A DNA stretch of 64,000 nucleotides from Coprinopsis marcescibilis (GCA_004369085.1 ML210148.1:62001-126000), one strand, 5' to 3'. Shown: positions 12,501 to 23,969, numbered from the stretch's first letter. Made by a program: numbers and translations. The notes: a model not told the origin generated them from the sequence alone.

Positions 12501-15500
12501 TGTGACTTTATAGTGTCATCTTCGAGTTGATCAAGGGTGAGATGTCATACGTGAAGGATCTTGAGAATATCGAACATGTGCGTTATTGAGCTGTTGGAGT
12601 CTATGCTTCTAGTTTACTCACCAGTAGTTCGCAGTTGTTCATCACGCCTTTGAGGGTCGCCAACCCGCCCATCGTCTCCAGCGACCGACTTGACCAATTC
12701 ATCGAAGATGTGTTCCACAACTACTCTGAACTCTACGAACACCACAAGAAGCTCGTCGATGCGCTGCAGGAGATCCAACGCGAACAGCACCCGGTCATTA
12801 AGAGCATCACGGATCCCGTCATGGATGCTGCCCTGAATTTTAGGGAGGCGTACATGGAGTACATTCCTAATTACCCTATCGCGGCGTACAGGATCGACGA
12901 CGAGATGGCGAACAACATTGCGTTCAGGGCGTTCATTGAGGTATGTGTTATCCAGGATGGCTTTTTCTTCGTCGCGTATGCTCGTTCTGACAGAACATTT
13001 GTAAAGGAATGTGTTCGCCATCCAGACTCTCATCGATTGGATATGAAGAGTTTCGTGAACAGGCCTATCCCTAGGTTGCTGCGTTACGAGCTGCTGCTCA
13101 AGGGCATCATGGATGAGACGGAATCAGGGCACGAGGACCACGATATGATCCCCAATGTCATCGACGTTATCAAGGCACTTGGAAAAGAAACTGAACCTGG
13201 AGTGTTCTCTGCGAAGCAAAAGGTGGAGCTGTGGCGATACAATTCAAACATCGTGTTCAGCAAGCCTGGAGAGTTTGTGGTGCGTTCTGTATCTGCTTCA
13301 AGTTCGAGCGGTGTTGATGATTGGAATGTTATATAGAACATGGACTTGCTCAATCCTGCTAGAACGTTGATGCACTCTGGCAAGCTTTTGAGGCAGCCAG
13401 ATAGTGGTCTCGAGTGGAATTGGAGTGAACTCTATGTCCTCCTGTTCGACAACTACTGTACGGGTTATGATTTCACTGTTTCCGTCACATCTCTTTCTAA
13501 TCACATTCGCAGTGGTGATGACGAAGATCAAGGAATCCAAAGACAAGGACGGCGTTGTTAAATACATTGTGAATCGCAGGCCTATCCCTCTGGATCTCCT
13601 TACCTTGGTAAGCGCGGCCGATGCACCGACTCAACGAAGCACCGGCCTTCTCCGCAATTTGCGCCCTTCAGACCGACATGGCGAAACACCTATCCAAGCA
13701 ACTCCTGATTCTGCTGTCGACTCTCGCGCAGTGTACCCTATGACTCTCCACTACAATGGCCGTATGGGTGGAACGTACATCGTCTACGCCGAATCTGCAC
13801 AGATTCGAGCTGAATGGAAGGAGAAGCTCGAACATGCGATTGCGATCCGGAAGGCAGTTCAAGAGTCGAACCAAGTGTTTGAAGTGGAGACTTTGAGCTC
13901 CGAGACGTTCCTTATCCCGACGATGGCCAATACGAACCAAGGACCAGCGTGGGAGCAGAATAATACGTTCACAGGGAAGGTGACTTGTTCTGTTCCGTTC
14001 AGTGAGTGGTATTCCTCGGCAGCTTTGATGTTCTCGTCTGACCTGTTTCCAAAGGTACCCCAGATAGAAGGAGGATGGTCGCTGTGGGTTGTAATGAGGG
14101 GGTTTGGATCGGGTATCGACACGACGCTGGGTGTAAGTCTGCTACATATGGCTCTTTTTGGCTGGTGCTCACCATTTAATTATAGCATTAAGACGAGTGC
14201 TTTTGCTTAAGGCTGTCACTCAATGCGCGATGCTTGAGGAATTTGGCATCTTCTTGGTATTGGCTGACAAGGCAAGCATTCCTGCTCGATCATTTAGCTT
14301 TTGTTACTAACCCCAACCGATAGTCTCTTTTTGCCTACCATATCGAGGCACTGGTGCCATCCTCCCCGCATACATCACATTCCTCTCAAGTCCCGCAGAA
14401 GTTGAACGGCACCAAGGATGTCCACTTCTTTAGTGTCGGAACACTTGACGGCAGAACCCTGGTTGCATACATGAAGAAGAAAGGAGTACGTAAATGATAC
14501 ACCCCAGGCACCAATATAATGCTAACAAGCGAATAGATGGACAGTATCTTTCGTGTCCTCGAGCCTGTTGGTGACAAGATCAACGAAAAGGTTAAGGCCC
14601 CAGTGGGCCTTGGTTCGCGTCTTGGCTTCAGGTCGACGAAATCGGAATGGTTCCGAATCTATCGAGACTTCTTCTTGCCGTCCGATTCCTTCGACCTCAT
14701 CTTCCTCAAGGCGAGAATTGCCATTCTCTGCGCCAAAGGTTTCGAAATTATGAACCTGAAAAAGTGAGCTTCGCAACCGCATGGGTCTATGTAATATGCT
14801 TACCCTACGGTACTAGCTTCGACTCGGTGACCATTCCCCAGAAGGAAGAGACCAAACATGCTTATCTTTCGAAGAGATGTGAGGGTTGCCGTCCTATGGG
14901 AATGTTCCGATCAAACGAGAACGAGTTCCTCCTCTGCTATGATGGTGCGTCTTCATCAAATCGTTTTAACGAGGCTTGGCTGATATTGTATCCCAGAATT
15001 TGGTGTCTACGTGGACAAGCATGGTGACCCTGTTCGCGGAGCAGTTACCATCGAGTGGGAGGGAACTGCCGAACGCGCAGCGTTCCACTCACCTTATGTC
15101 ATGCTCTTTGACTCTCGATTTATCGAGATACGGAATGTGGCGACGGGTCTACTGGTGCAAATTATCCCTGGAAACGACATTCGATGTATCTGGGATGGTC
15201 GATTTGTGTCGACGCGACCAGGTTCCGAACCGTTACCTGATCCCCAAGGCAGACAGGAAGCCAAAGTCCACGCGGTTATGACCAGCGTCATCACAACACC
15301 CGGGCCAAACCGTACCACTACCAAAGCCGTCGCTCAGCGTGTTTTCGAACTGATTCCAACTGTACCATTGCAAGATCCGTCGCAAAAACGTCATCAGCCG
15401 ACCCAGCAGGAGCAATACTATCAACAACAAGAACAACATTATGCGCAACAGCGACAGCAGCAAGGGTTTTCTGACTCGGCTTCAGTGTATACCACCCACA

Positions 15501-15694
15501 CTGGGTATAGTCAGCAAACGCAGCATGCTCCACAGCAGCAGCAACAGTACACTGGTGGGTATGCGCCCTCCATTGCACACTCTGTACAACCTGGCGCAAT
15601 AAGCCCACGGAGCTCAGGTGCCAGCCATGGCTATGGAGGACCTAGCCCGTCAGACCGCCAATACCGCCCTTCAGGCAATAGTGCATGGTCATGA
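9588..15694 (+). CDS. ROM2: Rho1 guanine-nucleotide exchange factor (Rom2/Rgf1 type) with tandem DH domains
   Basis: Activates Rho1 for cell-wall integrity and polarised growth at the cortex. Exons: 9588-9816, 9871-10575, 10631-11094, 11153-11467, 11534-11661, 11722-12091, 12143-12459, 12514-12577, 12635-12940, 13007-13279, 13337-13457, 13513-14001, 14055-14132, 14186-14271, 14324-14485, 14537-14763, 14817-14944, 14997-15694 (1719 aa). Order: disordered Pro/Ser-rich N-terminus to about 430; DEP-like domain (about 435-545); first DH (about 614-815, with FDLKHFLGRPSEHLQKYPVL); second DH (about 843-1055, with LDMKSFVNRPIPRLLRYELL); PH (about 1060-1235); CNH domain (about 1260-1600, starting near RRRMVAVGCNEGVWIGY); Gln-rich tail. 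Canonical Rom2/Rgf1 has one DH, so the doubled DH is notable. The intron after 14271 has a GC donor. The intron 11662-11721 is stop-free and 3n long. Architecture is clear; the symbol is by family resemblance. Confidence 0.92.
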
Positions 15695-16193
15695 GGGACG
15701 CCTGGGAGCTGCAATTCTAGACCAACCCGACATCATATTTCGTATTTCATGCATTGTATATGCTTTCGTTCTGCTATTGTAATGTAATTGTAGCACTGTC
15801 TTATTTAATCTGGAATTCTATGGATAACATCTGCTGATTAAGGCATGATACATGATGCTGCGAGAGGCTGATGTTGATGTCGAGGTCCTGCTTGGCTACA
15901 AATAGCCGGAACGATCGACTTGTTGATTTCGTGTATTTCCACCGGACTCCCGTTCACCTTTGCTACTTGGTGAGCAATTTGCACAACAGCTGATTAGGAG
16001 AAGGCTTAAGCTAAATAGGTAGGTCCAGCGAGTTGACCTGCGACTCGGACGCCGTCACGACGCATCGCAGCTTCTGCGTTAAGGAGCTATAAACTAGCTG
16101 TAGGTACATACACAAGCCCTTTGATGTACACATTAATTTACATATATCCTAGTGGGCAATGGCTGAGATCTTCGAATCTCTGACGTTACTTCT
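15695..16193. other. convergent intergenic region
   Basis: About 500 bp between the 3' ends of the RhoGEF (plus) and the 7-TM gene (minus). It should hold both 3' UTRs. No frame or repeat stands out. Confidence 0.6.
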
Positions 16194-17920
16194 TCAATGG
16201 GTCGTACTATCCGTGGTGTCTGATAGGGATCGTGTTTTCTTCTTTGCGTTAGGGCAAGGAGGGGCATAGGTGGATTCGGGATCAAAGGCGTGTTTGAGAT
16301 CAATATCGATCAAGCTTGGTTCGAGTTCGACAGGCGGCGCGGGCTTCCACCATGGCGACCATTGATAGTTTCGCCAGAAGCAGAGGGCATTGAGGATGTC
16401 CTGCGACGATCAATAAATCATTTAGAGATGGAGACTGCGGAGAATCATTTGGGACACTTACGGCTTGCGTTCCGAAAATGAGGATAATAACTGTTGCACC
16501 TGGGTAAGAAACATACGAAGTGAGAAATAAGTTGGTGAGGTGAGTTGGGAGTCGCTTACCGCTGGCGACAACCAAGTCTGGAACGGGTGACGCGGGGGAA
16601 GTGACAGATAGAAGACAGAGGCTGGGAAAGCAGTCAGCTGCACATTCCAGAATAGAAACGTTAGAAACTAAGTATCACCTCATAGCTGTGACGATATACA
16701 AGCCAAAGGCAAGGATCCTGACTGAGAAGCTGAAGTCAAGGACTCCAAGTCCACGTAAACTTCCTCCTCTGTCTTTAACGACCTTGCGGTGGCGAACAAG
16801 GAGAACAATCGACCAAACTATCCTGCAGTTAGTCTCCTTGGTATTTATTCTGTACCAGAAAGAGCATACCTTCGAAAACAATCGTGACGAGAAGGACCAC
16901 GGCGCTGTAGCTGGTAAGTGTGTTGGTCCTAGTTGTCATATATCATATCAGCCGGATGAGTCTGGGACAGAAGGGATGTACGCACAATGTATCCGATTCG
17001 ACCGAACAGTAGAAGACCCGGCGGCTCCGAGAGACTCTGTTCGCATCGTTGGCCCCCACCTATGCGACAAGATTAGCAATAGAAGTACTAACGGGAGTCG
17101 AAGACTCACAATCGCTGTAGCCAAGATGGTGATAAAGTACGCGACATAGGGACAAATGACCATCTGATCCGACAGCGGAAATGAGCATCCTGGGATTACG
17201 ATAAGAGCGCTGCGACATACCGCCCACAATCGCCCGCGGTGTTTCGCGTCTTCATAAGGTTTCCCGTTGTGAGCTGCTCTGAATTTGAAGAACATCTGCA
17301 GGAAGAGTTTAGGGAAAGGACCCTTTTCTTAATCTAATCACGCGCCTGGAGGACCAGCATACAGGTGGCTGTCGAGGCCCTGCGGATAAAGCGCCATTAG
17401 AGGCGATTTCCAGCGCAAAGGTTTGAAAACATACATTGGTGGCATTCCATATACGAGGGATGCCTGGAACAGACAAAGCATTGGGTCGGGTTCTGGACCT
17501 GTGACATTTCTTGAAAACAAGCTATACGTCGAATTGAGCATCGATCGTCCGTCTGCACAAGAAGTTCTTACAGCAGGCTGGAGGAACTGCAAAAGGTAAA
17601 TTCAGCTAAGAAACATCCGTACGGTGTGAACTGAGCCTACTCACAGTCCGATTAAGATATACATGACACACTGGTTGATAAATGTTGCATGTCTTCGAAT
17701 CGTTTTCGAGAGCGTGATTATCGCCAACAGGAGTGGGAGTCCGAGAAATGTTGGCCACATATTGAAGAATAGGAATAGAACGACGTGGGCGTGAGATGCA
17801 TGGACGATATTGACCCGTAAAACCCTCCCTAGAGCAGATTTTGTGAGCGCCTTTGGCCATCGTAATTAATAACCGGACTAAATTACCTGTGTTGGGATCT
17901 ATGACATTGGTATGGGCCAT
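16194..17920 (-). CDS. seven-transmembrane, GPCR-like basidiomycete membrane protein
   Basis: Exons (minus order): 17887-17920, 17645-17828, 17572-17586, 17435-17521, 17346-17379, 17221-17295, 17110-17163, 16986-17059, 16870-16910, 16679-16817, 16560-16621, 16462-16499, 16194-16400 (347 aa, 13 exons). The hand-built product has about seven hydrophobic segments: one with WPTFLGLPLLLAIITL, one ending NVTGPEPDPMLC, then LVYGMPPM, MVICPYVAYFITILATAIV, YSAVVLLVTIVFE, FSVRILAFGLYIV and ATVIILIFGTQ. The N-terminus is short and the hydrophilic C-tail contains KKKTRS. The WP..GLPLL, TGPEP and PDLV.AS...IFGTQ patterns match, from memory, a 7-TM family expanded in Agaricomycetes and often compared with GPCRs. 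The ligand is unknown. The exon ending at 17346 is best joined with a non-canonical GC donor; the plain GT nearby breaks the frame. Several exons are under 45 nt. Confidence 0.78.
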
Positions 17921-18715
17921 ACTGGAGGACGAGTGCTATCGTCAGGCCCAAAAGATAGTTGAAGCCAGCTTCCTAGAACGAATAAAAGAATGAAAGGGCT
18001 GGATGGACAGCAAGTGTCTGCCGAAGCGCGAGCGTCGAGCTAGCGACGGTGAGAGTAAGAAACCAAGAAGCAATGGCATTGAGAGGTGAGCTATCAACGA
18101 TGTTACCCCGTTAGCATCTGTTCAGGAAGGGCAAATAGCTGCCGCCCATCTGCCATAGGTTGACACTGTGGGCTTGAGTGAATTCCTATCAGGGTGGTAA
18201 CCACTGCCAATGCTAACATGGTGATCTTCAGACACAGCAAATGTGATGAATTCCGAATGCTCACTTCTCTTAAGCTATACAGTGCTCTTTACTAGGCAAT
18301 TCTGTGATAATCAATAGATGAACGCATGAGAGCTGGGCGGCTACCTGAGGAACGGCAGTTTGGTATTCGCTTTCCATGTTCGGGTTTGGTCGGGAGGGAC
18401 GGGTTGGCATGCCCTCCAAAACTACGAGGTATCGTTGTGACGTTGCGCGCACATGGCACAAACCGTCGAGTACCGTCACACAGAGCGCAATAGCTCTTTT
18501 CAACTGTTCGGGCTGGATCCATGAAGGCTTGAGGAGGTGGAGGTTGCTAGCCAAAGTCCGAGTCTTCGGCATCTTTTGTCGCACACGTACATTCAAACTC
18601 CGTCGATGCCGGCGCTAAGGATTCTTTCCTGGTCGAATACGTTCTACTCACCACCGTCACCTTGAACGCCCCGTCATCAGTAGGACCAACTTATAACCCC
18701 ATCCCCAACCTCTAG
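17921..18715. other. divergent intergenic region between 7-TM and F-box genes
   Basis: About 800 bp holding both promoters. The longest frame is 108 codons (minus, 18270-18596) without any recognisable feature. No gene is supported. Confidence 0.55.
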
Positions 18716-20011
18716 ATGGCAGAAAAGGAGAAATATATCCCCTCTGCGGACGCTATTCGGCCTCGAATCGATTCCAGTTATCTCCCGGTCGAAATTTTGG
18801 CAAATATATTCCTGTTCTGGGCGCAGAATGGGCACAGAAGCCCTTTGCATTACCCTTGCCTTACAGAGACCCCGAAATTGCCAAGCTACAGTCCTACAGT
18901 CCTTCTACTGGTCTGTAAACATTGGAAGGCCATCTGCGATACGCTTCCAAGCCTGTGGGCCACGTTTACCATCCACCCAATGCATAGGAACTCCCTAGGA
19001 CCCTTTGAGGAGGACTCTCAAGCAGATTTCAGAGATCCCTCGGTATCCGTGCTCAGCAAATGGTTAGAGCACTCAAAGAATGTTCCGCTCTGTTTCAACG
19101 CCATCCAACCAACTTCATCCCCGGAAATCACCTCCACCCTGCTAGCTCAGGCCCACCGATGGAAAACAATAGCCATCGGCGAGCGAAACCCCCTTTTTGA
19201 CTCTATCTTTAACACCTTCAAGATTGAAGCGCCACTTCTAGAAGGCCTAGCCTTGATAGACGTCACTGCAGGCGCCGTTATGAAGGTCTGTATGGCTCTT
19301 GCACGCCACCCCCGACCCACTATCACAAAACTGTACTACAAGCCTCACTCTACACTGGGACTGCACCTCAAGAGACGGCTTCCACTCCACCAGCTCACTG
19401 AGCTCAGGATAGACAGTTCATTCTCGACATCTATGCTCACCATAGTGCTGAAACTGTGTCCAAAGCTTCTACACGCAACCTTTTCTACGATCTTCACTGC
19501 ATCGAAGGCTGGTCACGAACCAGTCGAATCCCGTCTTCAAACACTCTATCTCTCCTCCGATGGCGAATCAGCTCTGCAATCCCTCGGGCATCTATCCTTT
19601 CCGCGCCTTCGTACCCTCGGCGTACGTTATGTTCCAAAGAGAATAGACTACGACACCCCGTCCACAGTCCAGCGCGATTGCCGATATGAGACCCTCCAGC
19701 AATTCGCAGAGATAACCAGACACATGGACCACCTTGCGCCCATAGCTTCCGACATCCATGTGAGGGTGTTGGCGTCGGGTGTGTTCGAGGAACTAGGAAG
19801 CGAGAAACTTCCAAGCCCTGGGGAATACAAATGCCATGTCGGAGATTGCGCGATGAGCCACGCAGGGTGGGCAACATCCAGGTCGCATAAGCTGGCCGAA
19901 CTACTTATGCAGCGAACTTCGTGGAACGGGGAGTTCTCACCAGACGAGGCCGAGTTGGATGAGGGGTGGACTCAGAGTATCGTCGCGTTTAGAGAGCAAG
20001 ATAATTCTTAG
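18716..20011 (+). CDS. F-box protein
   Basis: Single-exon frame of 431 aa. Residues about 22-80 carry an F-box-like motif: SYLPVEILANIFLFWAQNG, then VLLLVCKHWKAICDTLPSLW, the usual Agaricomycete pattern (LP.EIL..IF.....C+.W...). The remainder has leucine-rich segments suggestive of irregular LRR-like substrate-binding repeats (for example LTELRIDSSFSTSMLTIVLK and LRTLGVRYVP). F-box proteins link substrates to Skp1-Cullin-F-box ubiquitin ligases. The substrate cannot be predicted. It shares no obvious sequence with the second F-box protein at 22125-23969. Confidence 0.85.
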   Translation: MAEKEKYIPSADAIRPRIDSSYLPVEILANIFLFWAQNGHRSPLHYPCLTETPKLPSYSPTVLLLVCKHWKAICDTLPSLWATFTIHPMHRNSLGPFEEDSQADFRDPSVSVLSKWLEHSKNVPLCFNAIQPTSSPEITSTLLAQAHRWKTIAIGERNPLFDSIFNTFKIEAPLLEGLALIDVTAGAVMKVCMALARHPRPTITKLYYKPHSTLGLHLKRRLPLHQLTELRIDSSFSTSMLTIVLKLCPKLLHATFSTIFTASKAGHEPVESRLQTLYLSSDGESALQSLGHLSFPRLRTLGVRYVPKRIDYDTPSTVQRDCRYETLQQFAEITRHMDHLAPIASDIHVRVLASGVFEELGSEKLPSPGEYKCHVGDCAMSHAGWATSRSHKLAELLMQRTSWNGEFSPDEAELDEGWTQSIVAFREQDNS

Positions 20012-20210
20012 AATAAAGCGGGGTTTAGCGCGGAAGTGAAGCAAGACAGACACTCAAGGCTACAAGACTCAAACTGAAAGGATGTATAGCGGAACTGCGC
20101 GAATTGTCGTGAACTCATGTACAAAAGGTTCCATATCAGGTCAATATCAAGTCGGGATTCAAAATATCTGAGAGTGCACCAGGCCGAAGTTGAGCGGAGG
20201 AAAAAATAAC

Positions 20211-20306
20211 TGCCCCAGTGAGGCTCGAACTCACGACCTTCCGATTGCCGTTATCTTCTCAGATATCGTAACAGTCGGACGCTGTAACCAACTCAGCCAT
20301 GGGGCA
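20211..20306 (-). tRNA. tRNA-Asn (GTT) with 23-nt intron
   Basis: On the minus strand the sequence starts TGCCCCATGGCTGAGTTGGT and ends GAGTTCGAGCCTCACTGGGGCA's complementary 3' half. The acceptor arms TGCCCCA/TGGGGCA pair. The D loop, the GTTCGAG T-loop and the CAGC/GCTG D stem are present. The anticodon stem TCCGA/TCGGA encloses CTGTTA + A, giving anticodon GTT. A 23-nt intron (20246-20268) lies at the canonical position, one base 3' of the anticodon. No CCA is encoded, as expected for a eukaryotic nuclear gene. Confidence 0.93.
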
Positions 20307-20473
20307 GATGTTTAGGTGGCGCCTCCAAGCCGTCAGGTTACGATAGCCACGGGCGTCTTAGGGTGCGCGTCGCCGTGTTAGTCTTGCGACACACTTTAGA
20401 ATCTTCACTGCCCAGCCCTCAATCAACAAACCACCTCAAAACCTTCTACCTCAAGAACAGGCTCTCAATACCA

Positions 20474-21948
20474 ATGGCTGGAGATAAAGACACATTGCTG
20501 AGTATGGGCTTCGATCCTGCGAGAGTAGAGTGTACGAATATGGCCCTACTACTAGTTCCCTTTCAACCTGCTAGACCTTGCTTTTAGGGGCTCTGAAGGC
20601 GATAGGAAACCGGGGACTCCAACCTGCCATGGACCATATACTGGAGAACGAAGGAAAGCCCGTGCCTGACTTAGGGGCGGTTAACGAGTCCTCAAGCAGT
20701 AGACCGGCAGATGGAATGGATGTTGACGATGACGAAGATCTTGAAGCGTTGAGGGCTATGGGGCTTGCGAAGGGGGCGTCTGGGTCGGCCGACGCTGAAG
20801 CCAAGGTTCCTTAGTCCTGGCTTTAACCATCGCCTATGGTCACTGACGTCGAGGTCCGCAGAGTATTAAATGTTCGCAATGTGGAAAGACCTTCAAGAAT
20901 ACAGGTCTAGCCAATTACCACGCTGAAAAGAGTGGACATGATCAATTCGAGGAGTCGACGGAAGAGGTGCGTTACGAGAAATATACATCCTTTACACTCT
21001 GGCTCATGATATTATTATGAATAGATCAAGCCACTTACTGAGGAAGAGAAGAAACAGAAACTCGAGGAGCTCAGGGTAAAGATGGCCGAAAAACGGGCTA
21101 GGAAGGCAGAGGAAGAAGCCAAAGAGAATAGAGCCAACGAGCTGATTCGTAGGAAACAGGGCACGGTACAGACACATAATCCTCCCCTGCTCATTCCCAT
21201 GCTAATTCACAGTACAATTTGAAAGGACATGAACAAACTCAAAGAAGAACTCAAAGAGAAAGAAATACTCAAAGAAGTGGAGGCTAAGAAGCGAGGTAAG
21301 TCTCGTAGTTAGTACTAACTCAACAGCAATTCCATTGCTCACTTCACCTTCCTACATGTAGAGAAGATCGAAGACGCCAAGGCTAGAGCTGCAGTTAAAG
21401 CCCAAATCGAAGCCGACAAGAAGGCTCGTGCAGAAAAGGCAGCTCGAGAGAAAGCTCTTCGCGAAGGCAGGGCTATCGTTGATGCACCGAGTACCTCCGC
21501 TCCTGCACCTGCGGCACAGGCAGTAGCAAGTGGTACACCCAAAGTACACACCCATGCCCGCTTACAGATTCGCATGTCGACTGGGGGACCCCCCTTGACT
21601 ACCACACTGCCCGCCGAAGCTCGTGAGATCGCACGTTTATCTCCGTACCAGATCGTCTGGAGCTAATACAATTGACATTAGCATTGCGCGAACTTGCAGA
21701 GTTCGTCGCATCTCATTCCCCAGACATCGATGTCGACAACGTTACCTTTACACAGAACTTCCCAAGGTAATTCCAATAGTTCTTTGACAACAAGTGCTGA
21801 TAGCGTTCCCAGGAAAACCTTCGCCGTTGGCGACTTCTCGAAGACTCTTAAAGACTTGGGTTTCGTTCCTTCTGCGGTAAGCAAAATATGTTACCCGTCC
21901 GACCCACCATACTGATTTAACGCACAGGCTCTTGTCGCAACGCCATAA
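20474..21948 (+). CDS. UBA-C2H2-UBX protein (UBXN1/SAKS1-like p97 cofactor)
   Basis: Exons: 20474-20531, 20588-20805, 20862-20966, 21025-21165, 21226-21295, 21362-21622, 21682-21766, 21813-21876, 21928-21948 (340 aa). An N-terminal UBA-type segment begins MAGDKDTLLSMGFDPARVEW and ends near MDHILENEG. An acidic linker follows. A C2H2-like finger starts SIKCSQCGKTFKN and ends at NYHAEKSGH. Then comes a long Lys/Glu coiled coil (about 128-225). The C-terminal UBX domain (about 262-338) runs from ARLQIRMSTGGPPL to FSKTLKDLGFVPSALVATP. UBX domains bind Cdc48/p97 and UBA domains bind ubiquitin, so it likely feeds ubiquitylated clients to p97. The donor after 20805 is GTTCCT, weaker than the others. 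It lies between two F-box genes. Confidence 0.92.
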
Positions 21949-22124
21949 ACTGCTCTGCCATTGTACCATCAATACGCTGGCACGAATGTGTATAATAGTC
22001 ATTATTCAGAAAGCCTTTGTGCCTAGCTAAGTCCTGTTTTGTTTTCCACCCAACCGTCCGTAACATACTGTAAACTATGCACGTCGCTGACTCGGATGAA
22101 TACCATGATCTCACGAGTTCTCTT

Positions 22125-23969
22125 TTACCTGTACCAAAGGACTGTTATGCCACCATCCAACCTCCCGATCGCAACAACACCCTCTTCCTCATCCATGCCC
22201 ACCTTGGACCAGTTATCAATATCGTTGTACAACAAAACCGAACTCGCCATCGTCGTTGCGGTCTGTTCAGACAAGTCCTGTTCAAAGTCCACTTGCTCAT
22301 CCACCCCATCTTGTCCCGCGTCACCCACTCCAGGCCTAGTCACCTTGGAAGCAAGCCTCTGACCATGGTCTGGACGGTTGAAATAATCTTCGGTATGGTT
22401 ATCAATCCAGATCGTTGTCCCATATGGCCCAAGAACCGCATCCGTGGGCGAGAATAACCGCGTTGGTGCTGCGATGGTTTGACGGAGAATGGGAGGGAAG
22501 CGATATGGCGAGTTTTCTACGCTAATGCCACCGGTCTCGGCCTGGAAGGTGGGCTCAGGGCTCAGGACGAACTCGTGAAGGAGATTGAATGGCTATTCGA
22601 TAAACCAGTCAGCGAAACCCTCGCCTCAGCAAGGTAACTGCAAGCTCACTAACCCATGGGAAGAAGCCAGTGAACCTGATCAGACACGCAATCGGGGTTG
22701 TCGCTCTCGTCGACGAGGCAGACGAAGAAGCACCGGACGGGGAAGGAGACGATCTAGATGCAGCTGTTGACGTCGATCCTTGGCATCGCTTCGTGACGGC
22801 GATACTGTCGAGCTTCCATTGCCAGCGATGGCATACAGCGGCTTCGATGACTGTGCTCTGTTCGAATTCTGGGCTTGGCAATGGATATACCTCGAGCGTC
22901 ATCACCCGGAAAACGATGATGCAGTCGTCTTCAAGGATTGCTGCCAGCACGGCTTGATGCTGTCATTGTCAACCGACGCCAACGTTCAGTCGTTCAGTCC
23001 TCACTCGACGGAAATGAGGACCCACCTGCCCTGCTTCGACATTGCGCAACTGCAAGGCGACTTGCGGCCGTTGAATATCCCAGAGGTAGAGCCGCTCCTG
23101 CTCGTCGCTGGAGAGGACTTTACTTCCGGAGAGAAGATGAAGGCGTTTGGTTGGGATGGGAACCCTGGCGACCACGCCAAAGCCGTTTGAGGGTGACTGC
23201 GGATGGGGAGTAAGCCCGTAGACTGTAATGCTGTAGTGCCGACACGGGTATGAAGCAGAAGGTGGTGTGTAACCGGTGGGAGTACATCTCCATGTGAGTA
23301 ACTTTTGAAACGATGTTGTTAGCGGAATTGGGACTTACGAATTGGATGCATGGATAGCTATTATACCAGCCGACTGCGTCGGCCCTTGGGAAGTTGGGAT
23401 GGTGTCGTTGATGGCCATGCTGTTGAAGTCTGGTATCTCTTGTTGTGCAACGCATGTTAGCTGGGACGATGTTGTAGAGATGTCCCATGCTTGGATCAGG
23501 AATCTTTGGTGGGGAGCATCTCGGAGCAGGGACAGGGTCACGAGCAGTTTGCGCGCTTGGAGCTCCAGAAAGTGCAAACGCACGACCTGCGCGTGATGTG
23601 TGGTGCTGGCTTGTGTAGTTAGGTTCCACTTAGCCGTGGGTGAGGCAGACGTCCAGTTCTCGTGAAGCCTCTGAGCGTCTTTGACGAGGTTCTCGAGCTG
23701 CTCGGCTGTGGCTGTCTCGATCCTCAAGTTTCTATATCCCGGGATAGGGACGTGGTTGTTGATGTGTGTCTGGAGAAGCCGCTGCCAGAAGCTTTTCTGT
23801 TTGGTGAGGTGCAAGAATCTGGCGCAAGTCTAGAGTATAGGATTAGCATGAGTTTGCGGTTGCACAACAGTGAGGAAGGGACACTTGCCAGTCGAACTGG
23901 TTGGATATCTCTCAAGTCGAGTTCCATGAAGATCAGGAGGAAGATGTCGTCCGGAAATTCTGCTACCAT
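22125..23969 (-). CDS. F-box protein, second type (with propeller-like C-terminal region)
   Basis: Exons (minus order): 23883-23969, 23339-23829, 23026-23287, 22654-22959, 22125-22592 (537 aa). The N-terminal F-box reads MVAEFPDDIFLLIFMELDLR and continues RLASTCARFLHLTKQKSFW. The middle has strand-like repeats such as KVLSSDEQERLYLWDIQRP and AILEDDCIIVFRVMTLEVYP. The end carries LFSPTDAVLGPYGTTIWID and VGMDEEEGVVAIGRLDGGIT, which I associate with a common Agaricomycete F-box family whose C-terminal part resembles a beta-propeller. The first donor (GTCCCT) is weak. The intron 23288-23338 uses an AG right after CATGG; a closer AG would make it only 38 nt and break the frame. A strong plus-strand shadow frame covers the same DNA. 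Confidence 0.82.

Noticed and set aside
22780..23190. 136-codon plus-strand frame beginning MASLRDGDTV
   Set aside because: Reads plausibly but is antisense to the F-box gene, whose spliced minus-strand product is in phase over five exons with recognisable motifs.
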